This document shows positions 13,403-26,072 of a DNA stretch of 64,000 nucleotides, piece after piece. The notes under the pieces were generated by a model. The model ran no database searches and was not told the DNA's origin. It worked only from the letters and a program-made list of their open reading frames with translations. The stretch covers positions 29,254,166 through 29,318,165 of the forward strand of contig CAIIXF020000011.1 in the NCBI GenBank assembly GCA_903813345.2, read 5' to 3'. This stretch comes from Owenia fusiformis (lineage: Eukaryota > Annelida > Polychaeta > Sabellida > Oweniidae). The position numbers were made by a program, and so were the translations under genes. The first letter of the stretch is position 1, and each line of letters opens with the position of its first letter.

Positions 13403-13639
13403 ATCTCGGTGGAGCTGTTCTCCCACTTTTGGAGACAAATAACTGGCAACTAATCTGGTATGCTCATTTTGTGATATGGAAGGGGAATTTCAAGGTTCAA
13501 GTTACATCCCAAAACACATTTTCAAATTTTCAGCTTTTGGGATAAAATTATGATAGGACCACAGTCTCCAGAATTTTGTCAAATTGAGTCATCTAATCTA
13601 AACATTAATCTGTTAGTAAACAATGTATTTCTACAAGCA

Positions 13640-13735
13640 CGACCATCCACAAGAAGTGCTGGGAACTGGGATTGAACTCAGGACCTCTTGTTTCCAACAA
13701 ACGTGCTTTTACTGCTATAGCCACAACCAATGGTG
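13640..13735 (-). repeat. tRNA-derived SINE or tRNA pseudogene
   Basis: On the minus strand a TGGCTATAGCAG phrase (A-box-like, at 13724) is followed about 45 nt later by GAGTTCAATCC (B-box-like, at 13679), the spacing of a tRNA promoter. An anticodon-arm-like TTGTTGGAAACAA lies between. The T stem does not pair and no good acceptor stem is seen, so it is not a functional tRNA. Confidence 0.6.
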
Positions 13736-15089
13736 ACATCAAGAACACAATGCTTAAATCATATTTACTACAATCATTATATTAGTTTATTATGCATTCA
13801 TTTATTAATCTGTGTTAACATAATATATGTAAAAATGATGACTATAATCAAATGTCTGCTTTACAAACTCTGATAAAAATCATTAAAAGTTTTGAACTAT
13901 TTACTATATAAAAACAGGATTATGTATAGGGTATTCTGTGCAAAATTCTGTAATGGTTTGTTATGACACGTGACCTGCTACAGTTGACCCCAAGTGCACT
14001 TCCGGTGTATGTACATGACATGTTTGAACGTAGCATGATGAAGTTTGATTTTTGGGGTTCTACAAATTGCCGAGTAAATTGTCTATATTATGATGATGTG
14101 ACTATAGATACGTTGGAGGTATGGGCTCCATGTACGTAAATGAAGTCAACATTCCACTGTGTACAAGGTAGGGTTCTCAGTTTTTATTCGATATTGATGC
14201 AGCTCTTGCATTTCTTGTAGATCAACAAATTTAAGTTGGCAACCTGGGTTATCACAGTGTATTGGTGACTTTATCTGGGTATTTTGCAAATAACGTTGAT
14301 GTATTTCAACAATATTTGTGCTCTATGCGTGTCTATTTTTAGAACACACACAAACCATTTTGCTTGGTTTTCATGATACATGTATGTGTAACTGGCGTTC
14401 TATATATACATAATTCTCACTTTATTTCATGCAAGGAACACTGTCACTGTTGTTTTGATTGAGACGCACTGGTAATGTTGAAAACAGCTGAGCGCGTTTT
14501 ATGTTTATGTGTGTAGTTATACCATGCTTTCACATAGCAAGTATGGATGGGAGGGGGATTGGAATGTTGCCAAACTCAATGTTTATTTACATTTATAGTC
14601 AGGATATGGATTTCAATCAGCTGTTTGGTGCAATTCTAAGCCAACATAACAGTGTCAGTGTGTTTAATTTGCCATCTTCAAGATATTATGTCTTCAATAT
14701 TATGTTTATTAGACTATTTGTATTCACATTTATACATGTATGATATCTGGGTTTCTCCCTACACTTTATTTCTATAAGACCCAAAACATATATATGTGTT
14801 CACACTCAACACATTCACTTGAGTTCTTAAGGGATATGGCAGTCCCACTAGTTCTAGTGTATGACAATGGGGGTTGACTTAACAACTTGGAGGGGGAGAA
14901 TAGGTGCTTTTTCGAATAGATTTGGGTTTTCCCAACCAAAAAGTTCAACTAATTACAGTTTGCAAGGTATATGTGTTGCTGGGAATTTTCACTATTCATA
15001 CTACTGTTTGTTGAGTTTGGTTGTTGTACTCAGTATGGTAATAGTTATCACATATCTCAAATGGATATTTGTAATCTAAACACACACGA
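13736..15089. other. Non-coding stretch upstream of LINE fragment
   Basis: No coding exon supported. ACTATAATCAAAT at 13841-13853 repeats exactly at 16373-16385, just after the LINE poly(A) (see findings). A donor-like ACAAG/GTAGGG occurs near 14166 on the plus strand without a matching exon. Confidence 0.4.
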
Positions 15090-16372
15090 AAAGTTAAGAA
15101 ACAAATTCCAGTAACAATGAATAATGAGCAAATACCTCTTGTAAATAGCCATAAACATTTAGGCATCATTTTAGACAAACACCTTAGCTTTGAAGAACAC
15201 ATTAACTCAGTGATTACTAGGTGTAATAAAATGTTAAATCCATTAAAAGCACTCAAATTTTCAGTAAGATCAAAACACTTACAGACAATTTACATGGCAT
15301 TCATTCTCCCACATCTCGAATATGGCAATATTATTTTTGACAGCGCAAATCTAAACCTCTTAGCAAGTTTAGATAGAGTCCAATATAGAGCGGGTCTTAT
15401 TGTAAGTGGTTGCATCCAAGGGTCAAACTCTGAGAAGGTGATGGCATGTCTTGGATGGAGATCTTTATCCAATCGAAGAAAAGAAAAAAAACTAGTTTTT
15501 ATGTTTGATTTTGTAAATAATTATAAGATGCCTTCATATGTTTCAAATGTTTTTGAACAGTATAAGAATCAGGTAACCCACCAAAGACTTCGTCGTAGCA
15601 ATGATTTTAGGATCCCATTCAAAGCATCTGCTAAACTTAGAAAGTTTACAGCTTTATCCAGTATTAAATTATGGGATAATTTACCTGATGAACTGAAACA
15701 AGCAAACTCACGCAACTCATTTAAGTATAAAATTAGAACATTTTTGAATGGGAAAAAGAAAGAATTCACAACCCCAAGATTAAACCTATCCAGAGATAAA
15801 GAAATTGTCTTAAATAAAACGAGATGTGATCTCATTTTTAGGCAGCATCTTTTTACACATAACTTCAAAAATATTCCAAATGCCAAATGTAAATGTGGTC
15901 ACTCTACTGAATCAACCAAACACCTATTGCTCCATTGCCCTCTTTTTAACACTCAAAGACTCAATTTTCACAGAGAACTAGGGGGACTGCCATCCTTTAA
16001 TTTAAACTCTTTTAATAATAGAAAACAGGAGGACAGGGTAGACTTTCTACTTTTTGCAGATCCTTCTCTTGACACAATTACAAATAAAAAGGCTATTGAA
16101 TTAACAGCCGAGTTTTTACACTCTATTGTCAAGGAAGTTAAATAGTCCAATATTCATTATTTATACATATATCTCTGACCTGTCTTCATGTTTTCAAGAT
16201 TATTTTCATGTTCATAAATATGTTTTATATCTATCATTTTTACATTATGACCTATTTTAACTTATATTGTAACTACTTCAACAGGGCCAATAATGCTTCG
16301 GCGTAGGCCCTGTATCTGTTTGTATGATGTATTATGAAATAAAGGAAATATAAAAATTTAAAAAAAAAAAAA
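15090..16372 (+). mobile_element. 5'-truncated non-LTR retrotransposon (LINE), 3' part of ORF2
   Basis: A 342-codon plus-strand frame (15117-16145) matches the region after the reverse-transcriptase palm in non-LTR elements. It has the NSHKHLGIILDKHLSF block (the usual KYLG-type motif), a long helical thumb-like segment, and a C-terminal Cys/His cluster (CKCGHSTESTKHLLLHC). The endonuclease and the catalytic YxDD motif are absent: the frame is closed by a stop at 15072-15074, so the copy is 5'-truncated near 15075-15110. The 3' UTR contains GCTTCGGCGTAGGCCCTGT and AATAAA and ends in a poly(A) run at about 16360-16373. The frame itself is intact, which suggests a fairly young insertion. Clade (CR1/L2/jockey-like) is not assignable from this piece. 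Confidence 0.85.
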
Positions 16373-16385
16373 ACTATAATCAAAT

Positions 16386-18379
16386 AATAATTAAACATAC
16401 AATGATTTAAAAATTGTGTAAAACGTAAATCATGTAAACTACTCACAACACAGAACTTGATTATATCAAAATACCTGCTAGTGTAACTGTAAACTTAGAA
16501 AATTTTGCACATTTTTAGCAGTTTTCAAAAGAATGCTAAAAAATGTTCATAATTTTGAGACAACGATGGTTCTGATAAACTTGTTTGATAGGCCATGTAG
16601 GCATGCAACGATTTAATTTCTTCATAATGATATGGTTGCAAAAAGGCAAAATATTATACACATAATATTTTCTAGGTTTACAATTTGTGGCTTTGACTGC
16701 AATAAAATGTCAATGAGGTTTAAATAAAGTGACTCAATTAATAAAATCAAAATGTCATTATTAATTACTTAAATTGAGGAGCAGTAGCAAGTTCAAAGTA
16801 GTTCTCAAAAATAATTACACAGATGATGTATCCTCCAAATAACATGAATAAAGGGCAGCCCAACATAACATGCTCCCTTATGTATAATTTCCCTTTACTT
16901 TATTTGAAAGATGACTTAAAAGTTAATTGTGCACCTGTAATCTCAATAAAAATCTCTTATCTAAAACAATACAAAAAAAAATACTAAACACCCCATACAT
17001 GCCATGGGCTATATGATGGAAGCTACCACCAACACATACAGATATTTTTGATTATGCTTAGTGTGGCAATTCAAATTAAAAGACATCTCATTAGGTAATC
17101 ATATACATATTCTTTTTTCACTTATCAGGTTTAGGGGCTGGTTCAATTCAAAATATTGTTTTTTATCAAGCAATTAATTCAAATGAAGCTCCGATCCAAC
17201 TCCTTCTGTTTGTTAAATCTTATCAAACACTGACTGAAATCAAATTATTTCCAATTCAATGTTTTTCTTGACTTGAACCTTCCCATTTCTATCTTCTAAT
17301 GAAATTAGTTTTGTGAAAAAATAATAACTAATTTATCATTTGTATCTCCCGTCCTGATATTAAAAAAAGAAAGGATGTATGGTTTGTCTTTAGTTGTTGG
17401 TATAAATATAGCTATATATATATAAATTCAATAAATCTGTACTACTAATCATTTGATTGACACTGGTTTCGTTACCTTTACAAGGCTCATTTATCCATCA
17501 TGTCTTTAGGCTACATGATCATTGTCCATTTAAGCATTTACTGTTGGTCTAATGAAGTCCATATTCATTTGATTAAACATTATAAACACTATAAGATTTC
17601 CAGACAGTCTATGAATCATCTCTTCATTCGCACTCTGGCAAAACAATGGGATGCACATACAGACATTTGAGATTTATAATCACAAGTGCCTGTCAATTCA
17701 CAATATTCCATTTTATCTACATATGATGACCCTCGTAAATCACCAGCTTAGAAAGTGCGGTGTAAGAGTTCAGCGTTCACATTGATGGCTGTTTCAACTG
17801 GATTCAATCATTAAGTTGGGATTCACAACCATAATAAATGTTTCTTCTTTGTTGGTGTCCGTGGTGACCTTGAAAGTTCCAATAATTCCTGGAAATTGTA
17901 AAATCATTTTTTATGATACATTGTATGTGTATAAGTTCAGGAACATGTTTGATTGGGTTGCTATTATTAGTCCCAATAATATTTTGCTTGACCTACACTG
18001 CCAATATCAAACAGCATCAAACAGCGCTGTTTATGAAACAGTGCTGGACAGCGCTGTAAAAACAGTACTGTACACCACTGTTTTCAAACAGGTGATGCTA
18101 GAATAGCACTGTACAGCGCAATACAGCGTAGTACTCGAACTGCACTGTTCAGTACTGTTTACAGCGCTGCAAGATGATGTTGTGGATTGGGGGTGTACTA
18201 GTATGTAAATAACTATGGCGTTGTTAAATGTTTTTCTTCAACAAGTTAAATGCGCAAAACTACATCTTTATCAACAATTGGGGTTTAAACATTGTCTAAT
18301 GAATGTACTAGTATTTTGATTCAACCAACCTATCGAGTGGGTGTGTTAATTATCATAACTGGTATAACTTAAGATTTAC
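16386..18379. other. Non-coding stretch, possibly intron
   Basis: No coding exon supported. AT-rich, with a TATATA run near 17410. The only notable object is the palindrome cluster at 18021-18175. If the minus-strand exon at 18380-18557 splices to the exon at 4591, this is intron. Confidence 0.4.
18021..18175. repeat. Cluster of ACAGCGCTGT-type palindromes
   Basis: Perfect decamer ACAGCGCTGT lies at 18021-18030 and 18048-18057, ACAGTACTGT at 18062-18071, and near-copies (GCACTGTACAGCGC, TTCAGTACTGTT, TTACAGCGCTGC) follow to about 18170. The spacing is irregular. No ORF or element ends were recognised. Confidence 0.65.
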
Positions 18380-21300
18380 CTTTATTTTGGCCTTTTCCTT
18401 CTCTTGTCTCGCTTTGGCAAGAGCAATCATATCTTGAACAGCATTGTCTTGTTTTGGGCTTTTATGTGGCTTATTGGTGTAATCATGTGGTTTGTCATTT
18501 GATATCTGTGACAAATTCAGTGGATCCAGAATCTTGCGTTTTCTGTTCCCTTCAGGGCTGTAAAAAATTAAATTATTGAAAGCTTTATTGAATGTCATCT
18601 CTCATTCGTTACATCACCCAAAAGTTCTAATATGTGATCTTTCTAGGTAGAGTGTACTTCTATTTAATTCTAATAATAATATGTGCCTTCTAACATCTTT
18701 TGTATTATTTGTTGTGTATGTCTATGCCATTGTTAAATGAAATCCATGACACCTTCCATACATAAATACCTAGAGGAAAGTTCACTCAATATTCACTTAC
18801 CTTGTGTTTTCTATATTCTCTTTCTGTATTCTCCTCTGATCATTCAACAATTTGTTACAGGTCTCCATGGCAATTGTTTGGCAATGACTTGGCTGGATTT
18901 CATGGGAGTTGGGGAAATGTTTACTTTTGAGGGAGGGCTTTGAATTTATGACTAGAGGGGACCCAATGGTGTTGGGCTTAAATTTTGGTTGTTCAGAATT
19001 TTCTGTTCGTGCGAGACTAGCGTGTGTTTGTGTCTGGCATACACTAATATCCCTTGTGTGTATCATCCTTTCCCTTTGTTCAATGTTGCATGCTGTGCCC
19101 TCCTTAACAGCAGTTTTGTGTGTAACAATCATTGGTTCACTTTTTCCAAATGAGTTAAACATTGTTTTCATTGAAGTTTCAGTCTCAGCTGTAGAATTTA
19201 CACAACTTGGATTAAAACGAGTATCTGAATTAATAATTTCACTGGTTGGTTCTTGTGTATTTATTAATCCTTGTGTGTTACAATATAATGTTTCAGTTGT
19301 TTTGTTGCCCAAGTTCTGGTCTGCCATATTAGTGTGTACAATGAGAGCTTTAGTTGCATTACTTTGGTTTACAGCTTGTTGGATAATGTCTGTATTATGA
19401 TAGACAGCTTCAGGTGTGGATTCCTTTGCCTTTGATTCAGAAGGTTTTACATCGACAATCATGGGCTTCAGATCTGTTTTAGTATCAGTTTTAAATGATG
19501 AGCAGGATCCTCCTTTTTGGTTCTTATATACATTAATATTGCATACATTTGTATTGACGTAAACCAAATTTTCATCCATTGCTTTTCTCAAAGGAGAAGC
19601 TTCACCTTTTGATTTCCTTGGGGAATTCAGCTTGGCAATATGTTGATCAATTTGTGATGGTTCAAGAGCCTTGAAAGGACTGACACATTTTGCAAGTTTT
19701 TCACCCTCATTTGGGAGGAAAACCTCAGAGTTGGCATACATAGAAGCTGCACTGCTATCTGAAGCTTGGCTTTTAAAACTGGTCAGGGACTCACTGGAGT
19801 TTGACAATTTTGTACTCGCGTTTGAAGCCTGGCTTTTAAAACTAGTCAAAGAATCACTGGAGCTAGACAACTTGGTCCCATGAACAGAAATACTTGAATC
19901 AGAGCTCTGACTAAGGTGCCTTGTTGAGGATTCGCTTGAGTTCTTCCTACTATTTGACGCATTTGATCTTGCTTCTTGACTTTTCAGGCTTGTAAATGAC
20001 TCATTGGAGTTGGATATAGGGTTACTCTGACTATTTTGAATACAGTTGGAGATGTTGCTATAGAAAGATGAGTTAGTTTCTAGTGATGACAAACTGCTGG
20101 TTTCTTTGGTATCATCCCCTAGCGACTCAATTGTATGATCACTGATTGTTTTCATTTTGTGACGACCTTCATTAATTTTATCTCTCAAAGAATCTGCCAC
20201 AACTTCCTCCTTTGCATCTCCAGCTTGCTTTTTCGCATCATCATCACTTGACTCATTTCTGTTTATGCCAGGAAGATCCACTATGGCATCAATGGGAGTA
20301 GCATATAGAGGGTCGGGATCGCCATATGTTGAGAAAGTCGGAACAGTTGCAGTTGCATAGTGGATACCAGAAGTCCTATTCCAAATTGTGTTATGAGGAG
20401 TGTCATCTATTGTAACACTCTTCGAAGCCTCGTCTAATCCTGCTTCCCAGTTCTTACTCAACAGCTGCAATGTTGATGATTTGGTGAAGGGGTCTTCAAA
20501 AGTTTGATCAAATTTTACTGTGCATAGGCTGACCAGTTTTGATGTGCAGGGGTCTGCACACTTAGCTCTAAAGTTCACAGAGGGTCTTGGTGAGCAATCC
20601 AAGGCAACTCTGTTCTCTGTCAGAGGGGATCTAGAAACCGAGGTTTCATCAGGTGGGGATCTAGAAGCCATGGTATCATCTGATATAGGTTTTTCAACCT
20701 GCATGTCGAACAAGCCACTATCCCCAGATATGGAGAGGGGCTGCTCTTTGTTCACATTTACTTTGGCATAAGTATGAGTTGGCTCATCAATATTGTTCCT
20801 AAGGTGGGTCTCGATGGGATGTCTATTTGGGCTATTTATGAAACTGGATTGAACACTCATAGGGACCTCAATACAAGGGACCTCAATACAAGGCACCGGG
20901 GTAGGTCTACTATACAACACATCATTTTCTTGAGATTTTAAGGCCATTTCAGATCCGTGTGTCCTTGGAAGAGTAGAAGAGTTGAACACTTGATTTAGTA
21001 CTGGACGCTGCCTTCCTAATGTCACTGTCTTTCCAAAAGTACCAAATTTATCAAGAGAAGCAGTTCTGGGAGGGAAATTTGTGGAGCCATCCAAAAAGTC
21101 ATTCTTTGGTTGATTTGTATCCTGAAGGGTAACATATTTTTCATTTTCTGGATCATTTATAAATGAGCCTAAATTTTGTATAAAGGATCTAGGCTGGGTT
21201 GAGTTAACTACTGGTTGTGCATTTGATTTGTTAATGAGAAGGGAGGAGACATGTATCCCAGCAAACCTTGGTTTCTGGGGGATAGAAGGGCCAATGAGAG

Positions 21301-24300
21301 GTGCTGTGTGCCATAGACTGGGAGATATAGCACGTTGGGTATTGATCTGGGGAGCTGAGCAGCTGTCAATGCCTCTATAGTATTTCTGAAAATATAACAT
21401 CAACATATAATTACATCTTTCATTTATCCCCAAGGTATAAACAATTTTAATTATAACAGCTTGCAATTAACCGCAGTGTCACAGCCTAGTCATTTTTCAA
21501 ATTTTATTTTCAAACCTGAAAGAAGATGTGACTAGAAGTTCGAAATGACGTGAAAGTAGATGTGAATATGTAAATGTAGTTCAAAATTAATGTAAAAGGT
21601 GAACGGTTACAAATATAGAACACTCAGCCTTGCAGACTATTTTATGAAAATATTAACAAGTGAAATAACATTATTGCTTTATACTTTGCAAAACAATTAC
21701 CTGAAAGAAGATGTGACTAGTAGTTCGAAATGACGTGAGAGTGAAGGGTTTAGGAAGGAAAAGGGTAAAAGTGGAATTATAATTGTAATGAATCCGATTG
21801 GTTGAAATTAAAGATATAAAATTTCTGATTGGTCAGAACTGGATAAATAAAATTAGGCCTCGTTTTCATGAGGGAAGTTAGATGAACGAAATGAGTGCCC
21901 CAGTAATTAATGTTTTACAATGTTTAAACTGCAGAGTACAATTTTAATTGGGCAGCTTGCTTTCAAATGTTTTATTATTCATGAATCTGGTATTTCTGAA
22001 TACAATTACATGTAATTTTCAAATATTTAAACACAATAAACAAAAAGTATAAAAAAAGACATGGAAAATGGGTGTCATCCTGTAATTTATTTTTGTTATG
22101 ATGCTTGATATATATGAAGAGAAGACCATACCTATGACATCTTCTCCCTCCTTGTAGTGTGATTATATAAACGTCATAAGAAAAAGTAAATAAATAAAAT
22201 GTGTAAAACTGTAAAATTGATGTAATTTTTGAAAAGACTTTAACAGCTTAAACTTAAAAGTCAAAACTCTATTATCAAGTATTAAGCCAATTAAAAATAA
22301 TTTATCCGATTTCTGTAAAATTATAAATTGTGCTTTGATCAAACTGAATTGGTTAATCAGATTTTATATGAAAAAAGGATTTGAACCCTTGTTTATTCAA
22401 TTCATCATACATTTGAAAATACAGTACTAAGAGCATACAGCATGCAGTGATTGCAAATGGATCTAGTAATAACCCGATTCAGTTGGAATTTCTTTGCCTG
22501 CGATGAAGTCTAAATACTTCTCTAAATGTATTTGTAATTTATTTTCAAAATAAATTCTTTGATAAAGGTGTTAATGCTTCATGTTCTATCAAGGGTTCTT
22601 AACAAAAGTTTGACTTAATATTTGACTTTATTTTAATATCATATAAGCTGATGTGAAAACACAATTAAATTCTATTGAAATGAAATTGAATGAAAAAGTC
22701 AGTACACCTAATGGGGATTGAACCCCAACCTCTCAGTATTGGATTTTTCTGTGAAAAGGGTTAATTGCCTCCCATATTCGGGCATAATATTACCCAAAAT
22801 TCCACTTCAAATTGTCTTTTTTTTATGAAAGGATTAAGGTGACTGGACTCATCAGTCTTTGTCCCCTTTCATTATTTCCCTTTAGTGTATAAAACACGTC
22901 TATATTACACTGATATTTATTTCATATAATTTACCTTGTCTAGTTTTTTATCATTCCATTTCTTGACAAATTTCTTGAAGTAGGTTTTGGCTTTTGAGTC
23001 TGACAATGAAGTGAGGTTGATTGATTTCTGCAAAAGAAAAGTACATTAAATATCATTTCACAGTTATTAGTAATCCACAGAGAACATTTTCTTGGGACAA
23101 AATATTCTCTGAGAATCTAATATGAGCAACACTACAGAATATCAAGCTTAATAAACAGAATAAATTCATGATACAAATATTGTTTAAATGATATATTTAA
23201 CTTGAGTATTTTTAATTCATCTGCATATTACTCATATTTCAGCCAAACAAATGGATTGAAATGCCCATGCCGTATTTCTTTAAATCCTAACTTTACCTCT
23301 TCAAGCAGCCAAGTCTTGAACTCTAATGTCTTACTATAGATGTCATCAGATGTCAGCTTATCTACAAATAAATTCAGACACAAGTTGTATATTCAGAGTT
23401 CAGAGGGTTTCAAGACTAAGGTTGGAAACATACATGTAATTGCCACAGTTTAACATATTGGCATTCAGTCCATTTCCTAATACAGTAATAGGCTACACGT
23501 TTTTCTAAGTTTATTGCCAAGAGCAAAAAGTAATTGCCATTGGCAGTTAGGCAGATGTGAGTTTCAAACCTTAAAGTTCAGACACAAATTATATATTCAC
23601 AAACAATTTGCATATTGAGACACATAATTATGTTCTTTACATAAATTGCATGAAATATTAAGTATCAATATCAAGTATCATTATTTTATCATCAAATCTT
23701 TGATGTACATTGATGTACATGAAGTGGAACCAACATGTACATTTTCAACTGCGTACATACTTTTAGCTTTGCGTTTTTCTTGTTCTTTTAACTTTTTCTT
23801 TTCTTTCTGTATTTGCTTTTTGGCTGTATTGGCTTGCTGTTTAGACACTGACCCATAGGTTCCAACACCTGAAAAATATAATCAAATTAACAGATAAGCT
23901 TTAGTTCATGGAACAAATACCTTAAAAAGAGAGTTGGCAAAAAACAATTTTAGCCATTTATCAAATATGAATATCATTCCATATTGAAAAGGACAGGTGA
24001 TCAAGTTATTGACCATCTGCACTGAAACTCCATCTGCTTGTTTTTGACAAAAATGACAAAGAAATATTGATCTGTTATTTCACCATAATCTCCTATATAC
24101 CCAACATATGATCCATATAAAAGATCTGAGGAACAGAATACAGTCCCGCCCAATGTATTGGACCACTCTACTAAACACCAAGTTTATCCAAATAAATTGT
24201 ATGGCTAATTCAAAGTAAAAAGAATACAAAGAAGACACAAAGTGATAATTATCGCACTTTGAAGAGAAAAATGGCTGCCATGTAATTTACCCAGCATACC

Positions 24301-24871
24301 CAAAGCAAAACCAAATTAGATCTTGGTACTAGTCTGCTCTGGGATCAGTAAAAATGTTGAATAAGTAGTTTTCCTGGTATTTGATGACCAGATTTATGTG
24401 GCGCCCAAATGCAAACCCAGCAACAGATGACAATGACAATATTAGCACTTTTTTAAAGAACAATACAAATATTAAACCCTAATTGCTAGAACGTTCAAAG
24501 AAAGATCCCTGGAATTGAGAATACAACATGCCATGGTAACAACAATATCCATAGACAAGTCATATGGCGATGGTTAAATCCCGGGGGTTAAATATGAAAT
24601 GGTTACAGCAAAGCAGAAGACAGGGATGCTCATCCCGAAAATATGTGATAAACTTTGAGTATATTAGCCTAGAATAGTGTCTTAACTGCTATAATACACA
24701 ATTATTGATTTCTATTTGAAGATTTCTACAAGGATAATTTTACATCAACAATTTTCACCAAATGGCTCTTTACAGTCAAGAATTGATATTGCATTTGCAA
24801 TGACACTACATACCTGAATTGCTTTCTTCTGAACACACAGAAGAATCACTGAGATTGTCACTGCTCTCCAT
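18380..24871 (-). CDS. Unrecognised long Ser-rich protein with an SCI1-like N-terminal motif (3' end open)
   Basis: Coding exons on the minus strand, all with GT-AG borders and matching phases: 24871-24814 (ATG), 23868-23761, 23361-23297, 23027-22935, 21385-18801 and 18557-18380, giving 1029 codons and ending on phase 0 at AAAG/GTAAAT, so more exons must follow. Residues 1-19 are acidic/Ser. Residues about 27-55 are a charged Lys/Gln helix (probable coiled coil). Residues about 56-114 (FKTWLLEE ... YFKKFVKKWNDKKL ... KYYRGI) resemble, from memory, the conserved tail of plant style cell-cycle inhibitor 1 and related eukaryotic proteins. The long exon is disordered and Ser/Thr-rich, with near-repeats of SLTSFKSQAS and tandem PCIEVPCIEVP. 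The last traced exon has a basic NRKRKILDPLNLS segment, the PLNLS being CtBP-motif-like. The true function is unknown. It is transcribed head-to-head with ARMC2. Exon structure is well supported; homology is only suggestive. Confidence 0.75.
21516..21745. repeat. Direct repeat pair in intron
   Basis: A roughly 45-bp segment (ACCTGAAAGAAGATGTGACT ... GTTCGAAATGACGTGA) occurs at about 21516-21560 and again at about 21701-21745, about 185 bp apart. It may be a duplicated fragment or the edges of an element. Confidence 0.6.
22700..22775 (-). repeat. tRNA-like SINE fragment with perfect T arm
   Basis: On the minus strand GGGGTTCAATCCCC (22726-22713) forms a perfect T-stem/loop and B box. The upstream A-box position is poor and no cloverleaf is complete, so it is read as a SINE fragment in an intron of the minus-strand gene. 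Confidence 0.45.
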
Positions 24872-24928
24872 CTTTAACTCCTTAATTTCCTATTGTTCCA
24901 TCAGTAACTTAGGAACTGATCATATGAT
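24872..24928 (-). other. 5' UTR part of exon 2 of the SCI1-like gene
   Basis: TTACATTTCAG/ATCATATG marks an acceptor before 24928. The 57 bases to the ATG at 24871 contain no other ATG in frame. The partner donor is TATAAG/GTAAGG at 27459, implying a 2.5-kb 5' UTR intron. Confidence 0.6.
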
Positions 24929-25044
24929 CTGAAATGTAAGTTAGCACATTTATTTATGTTTGGTAATTGTCTGATCACACTTCTAAGAGGTTTGCAACCA
25001 TAAGTTTATTATATTAAATTAAAGTGATTGACCAATATGATTGC

Positions 25045-25855
25045 CTTTTAAAGGCCCCATGTAAAGTTTAAACCACTTTGGCTAATATTGTAGTCTTACC
25101 CAATGTTATCAAAGTGTGATATGTGAAACTTTTTTTTAAAATTTCAAAAAGTGGTTTTTGATAGACTTTTTGTTCCAAAATTTGTGAATTTATTTAAAAC
25201 CAACTTTTAGAGGTCACTCATATCTTCTAATTAGCCACAATTCATATCAATGCATAGCATTCATCCTCCCATGTTTTTTGCCGAAAAAATTAAGAAAATC
25301 GGTTGATAAACAAGCGAGAAATGAACTTATCAATGGTTCTGAGAAAAATGCATTTCAAAATTTTAGTTCTCATAGAAACCAATGGTACAATGATATCTAA
25401 AACATAATTTATTCTTCCTTTTAATTTAGTTAGACAATCAACATTGGTTTTTATGAAAGTCTAGCATATTTAGAAAAGATTGACATTGAAAAAAAAAATT
25501 CAAATTTTTTCAAAAAGTTTTTGTTACCTTAGTGACATCACTAATGTTTCAAAATATTTTTGATAAGCTAAAACATTGGTGTAGCCCATTAAATATGACA
25601 TTTTATTATTGAAATAGCGTGTCTTTTGTTCAATCTTTGCATTGGTGTTAAAAAGATAATCTTTTTTGAAATGCATTAAGAAATATTTGATGATTAAGAA
25701 ATTTCAATATTGAATATTTGAGAAATGAAATGCTCACAACTTTTTTTGAAAAAATTTTTTTTGTTCAAAAATCTTTAAAATCACTTTTTAAGTCCTGACA
25801 AATAGTAAATGAATGAAAAAAAAATATTTTCAAACTTTAGACGGGGACTTTAAGA
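25045..25855. mobile_element. MITE copy B (CCCCATGTAAAGTTTAAACC)
   Basis: It begins AAAGGCCCCATGTAAAGTTT and ends AAACTTTAGACGGGGACTTT, an imperfect inverted repeat. It shares several blocks with the copy at 12468-12979 (CACTTTGGCT, AATGTTATCAAAGTGTGATA). No coding content. Inserted in the 5' UTR intron of the SCI1-like gene. Confidence 0.7.
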
Positions 25856-26072
25856 TTTTTTATCCTAATGTTGTTTGATAGTAAAGCTTAATTCCTGATT
25901 TTTTATAATCGAGTGGGATATTAAATAACTCGTGAATAAACAAGACTTATAAGTAATAAGAAGGACTAAAATATATTCATGGAAAGTTGTTTCACTAATA
26001 ACTAGACAAGCTCTTTTACAAAGAAAATTAATGAATACTTTTCAAAGTATAACGTGGGTGATATTAATTAAG

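Noticed and set aside
14501-14743. 80-codon frame upstream of the LINE fragment as part of its ORF2
   Set aside because: No reverse-transcriptase or endonuclease motif, and the phase does not lead into the LINE frame.
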